A stretch of DNA of 5,589 nucleotides from positions 1 through 5,589 of the forward strand of contig JAJHQY010000037.1 of the NCBI GenBank assembly GCA_020833085.1, given 5' to 3'. Position 1 is the first letter of the stretch; every line of letters starts with the position of its first letter. The position numbers were made by a program, and so were the translations under genes. The DNA is from Desulfurococcaceae archaeon (lineage in GTDB: Archaea > Thermoproteota > Thermoprotei_A > Sulfolobales > Desulfurococcaceae). The notes beneath the pieces were generated by a model. It did no database searches. It saw nothing but the letters and a program-made list of their open reading frames with translations, and was not told the DNA's origin. Below are positions 5,482 through 5,589 of this stretch, piece by piece.

Positions 5482-5589
5482 GTGATTGAGGAAAAAGTAG
5501 TACCAATAAAGACCCAGAGCCTCGCTGATTTAGTTAGGTTAACGGCCTCTACTATAATGCCAACACACGGAGTTACATACTTAATAAAG
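5482..5589 (+). CDS. Unrecognised protein, N-terminal fragment (runs off the window)
   Basis: The frame from GTG at 5482 stays open for 36 codons to the end of the window. A second GTG lies directly before it (5479), and an in-frame TAG at 5467-5469 bounds the frame upstream. The only in-frame ATG is codon 26, so GTG is the likelier start, supported by the purine-rich GAGGGG 7 bases upstream. The fragment starts VIEEKVVPIKTQ, continues with an amphipathic helix-like part (SLADLVRLTA) and ends in PTHGVTYLIK, which reads like the start of a beta strand. There is no signal peptide or membrane segment. I do not recognise the family and assign no function. It starts 44 bp after reverse gyrase on the same strand with no strong terminator between, so co-transcription is possible. 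A weak TATA-like TCTAAAAT (5441-5448) could instead give it its own promoter. Confidence 0.62.
   Translation, partial: MIEEKVVPIKTQSLADLVRLTASTIMPTHGVTYLIK

Noticed and set aside
5462..5484. G-quadruplex in the G-rich repeat
   Set aside because: Only two long G-runs (five and six) exist, too few for four separate GGG tracts; only a weak two-tetrad form could be drawn.

Overview
The window reads as chromosomal DNA of a hyperthermophilic crenarchaeon. The largest gene encodes reverse gyrase, a topoisomerase found almost only in hyperthermophiles. The uracil phosphoribosyltransferase resembles the Sulfolobus-type enzyme. Arginine is mostly AGA/AGG, no visible gene can start with ATG, and AT-rich BRE/TATA-like boxes precede the two complete genes. 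A lineage such as Desulfurococcales or a relative is plausible, but the order is inferred and cannot be fixed from this sequence alone.

Layout: (1) positions 1-437, plus strand, the 3' two-thirds or so of a sugar-phosphate nucleotidyltransferase whose N-terminus lies upstream of the window; (2) positions 449-1114, minus strand, a complete uracil phosphoribosyltransferase (upp), convergent with the first gene and only 11 bp from it; (3) positions 1115-1339, a 225-bp divergent intergenic region with a promoter for upp, a promoter for reverse gyrase, a short inverted repeat and palindrome just upstream of the reverse gyrase TATA box, and a GC-rich patch; (4) positions 1340-5437, plus strand, a complete reverse gyrase (1365 codons from TTG, or 1358 from GTG at 1361) with every helicase and topoisomerase IA signature intact; (5) positions 5482-5589, the first 36 codons of an unrecognised gene, 44 bp downstream on the same strand and preceded by a G-rich 10-bp tandem repeat.

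The genes do not form an evident single pathway. The nucleotidyltransferase belongs to nucleotide-sugar synthesis for glycans or glycoproteins, upp to pyrimidine salvage, and reverse gyrase to DNA topology and stability at high temperature. The pyrimidine salvage and reverse gyrase genes share a divergent control region. The truncated downstream gene may be co-transcribed with reverse gyrase.

I see no mobile element, CRISPR array, tRNA or rRNA. I found no clearly new system. The most notable points are an atypical second zinc finger, a Cys-rich insert and an apparent C-terminal tail in the reverse gyrase, the forced non-ATG starts, and the tandem repeat in front of the unknown downstream gene.
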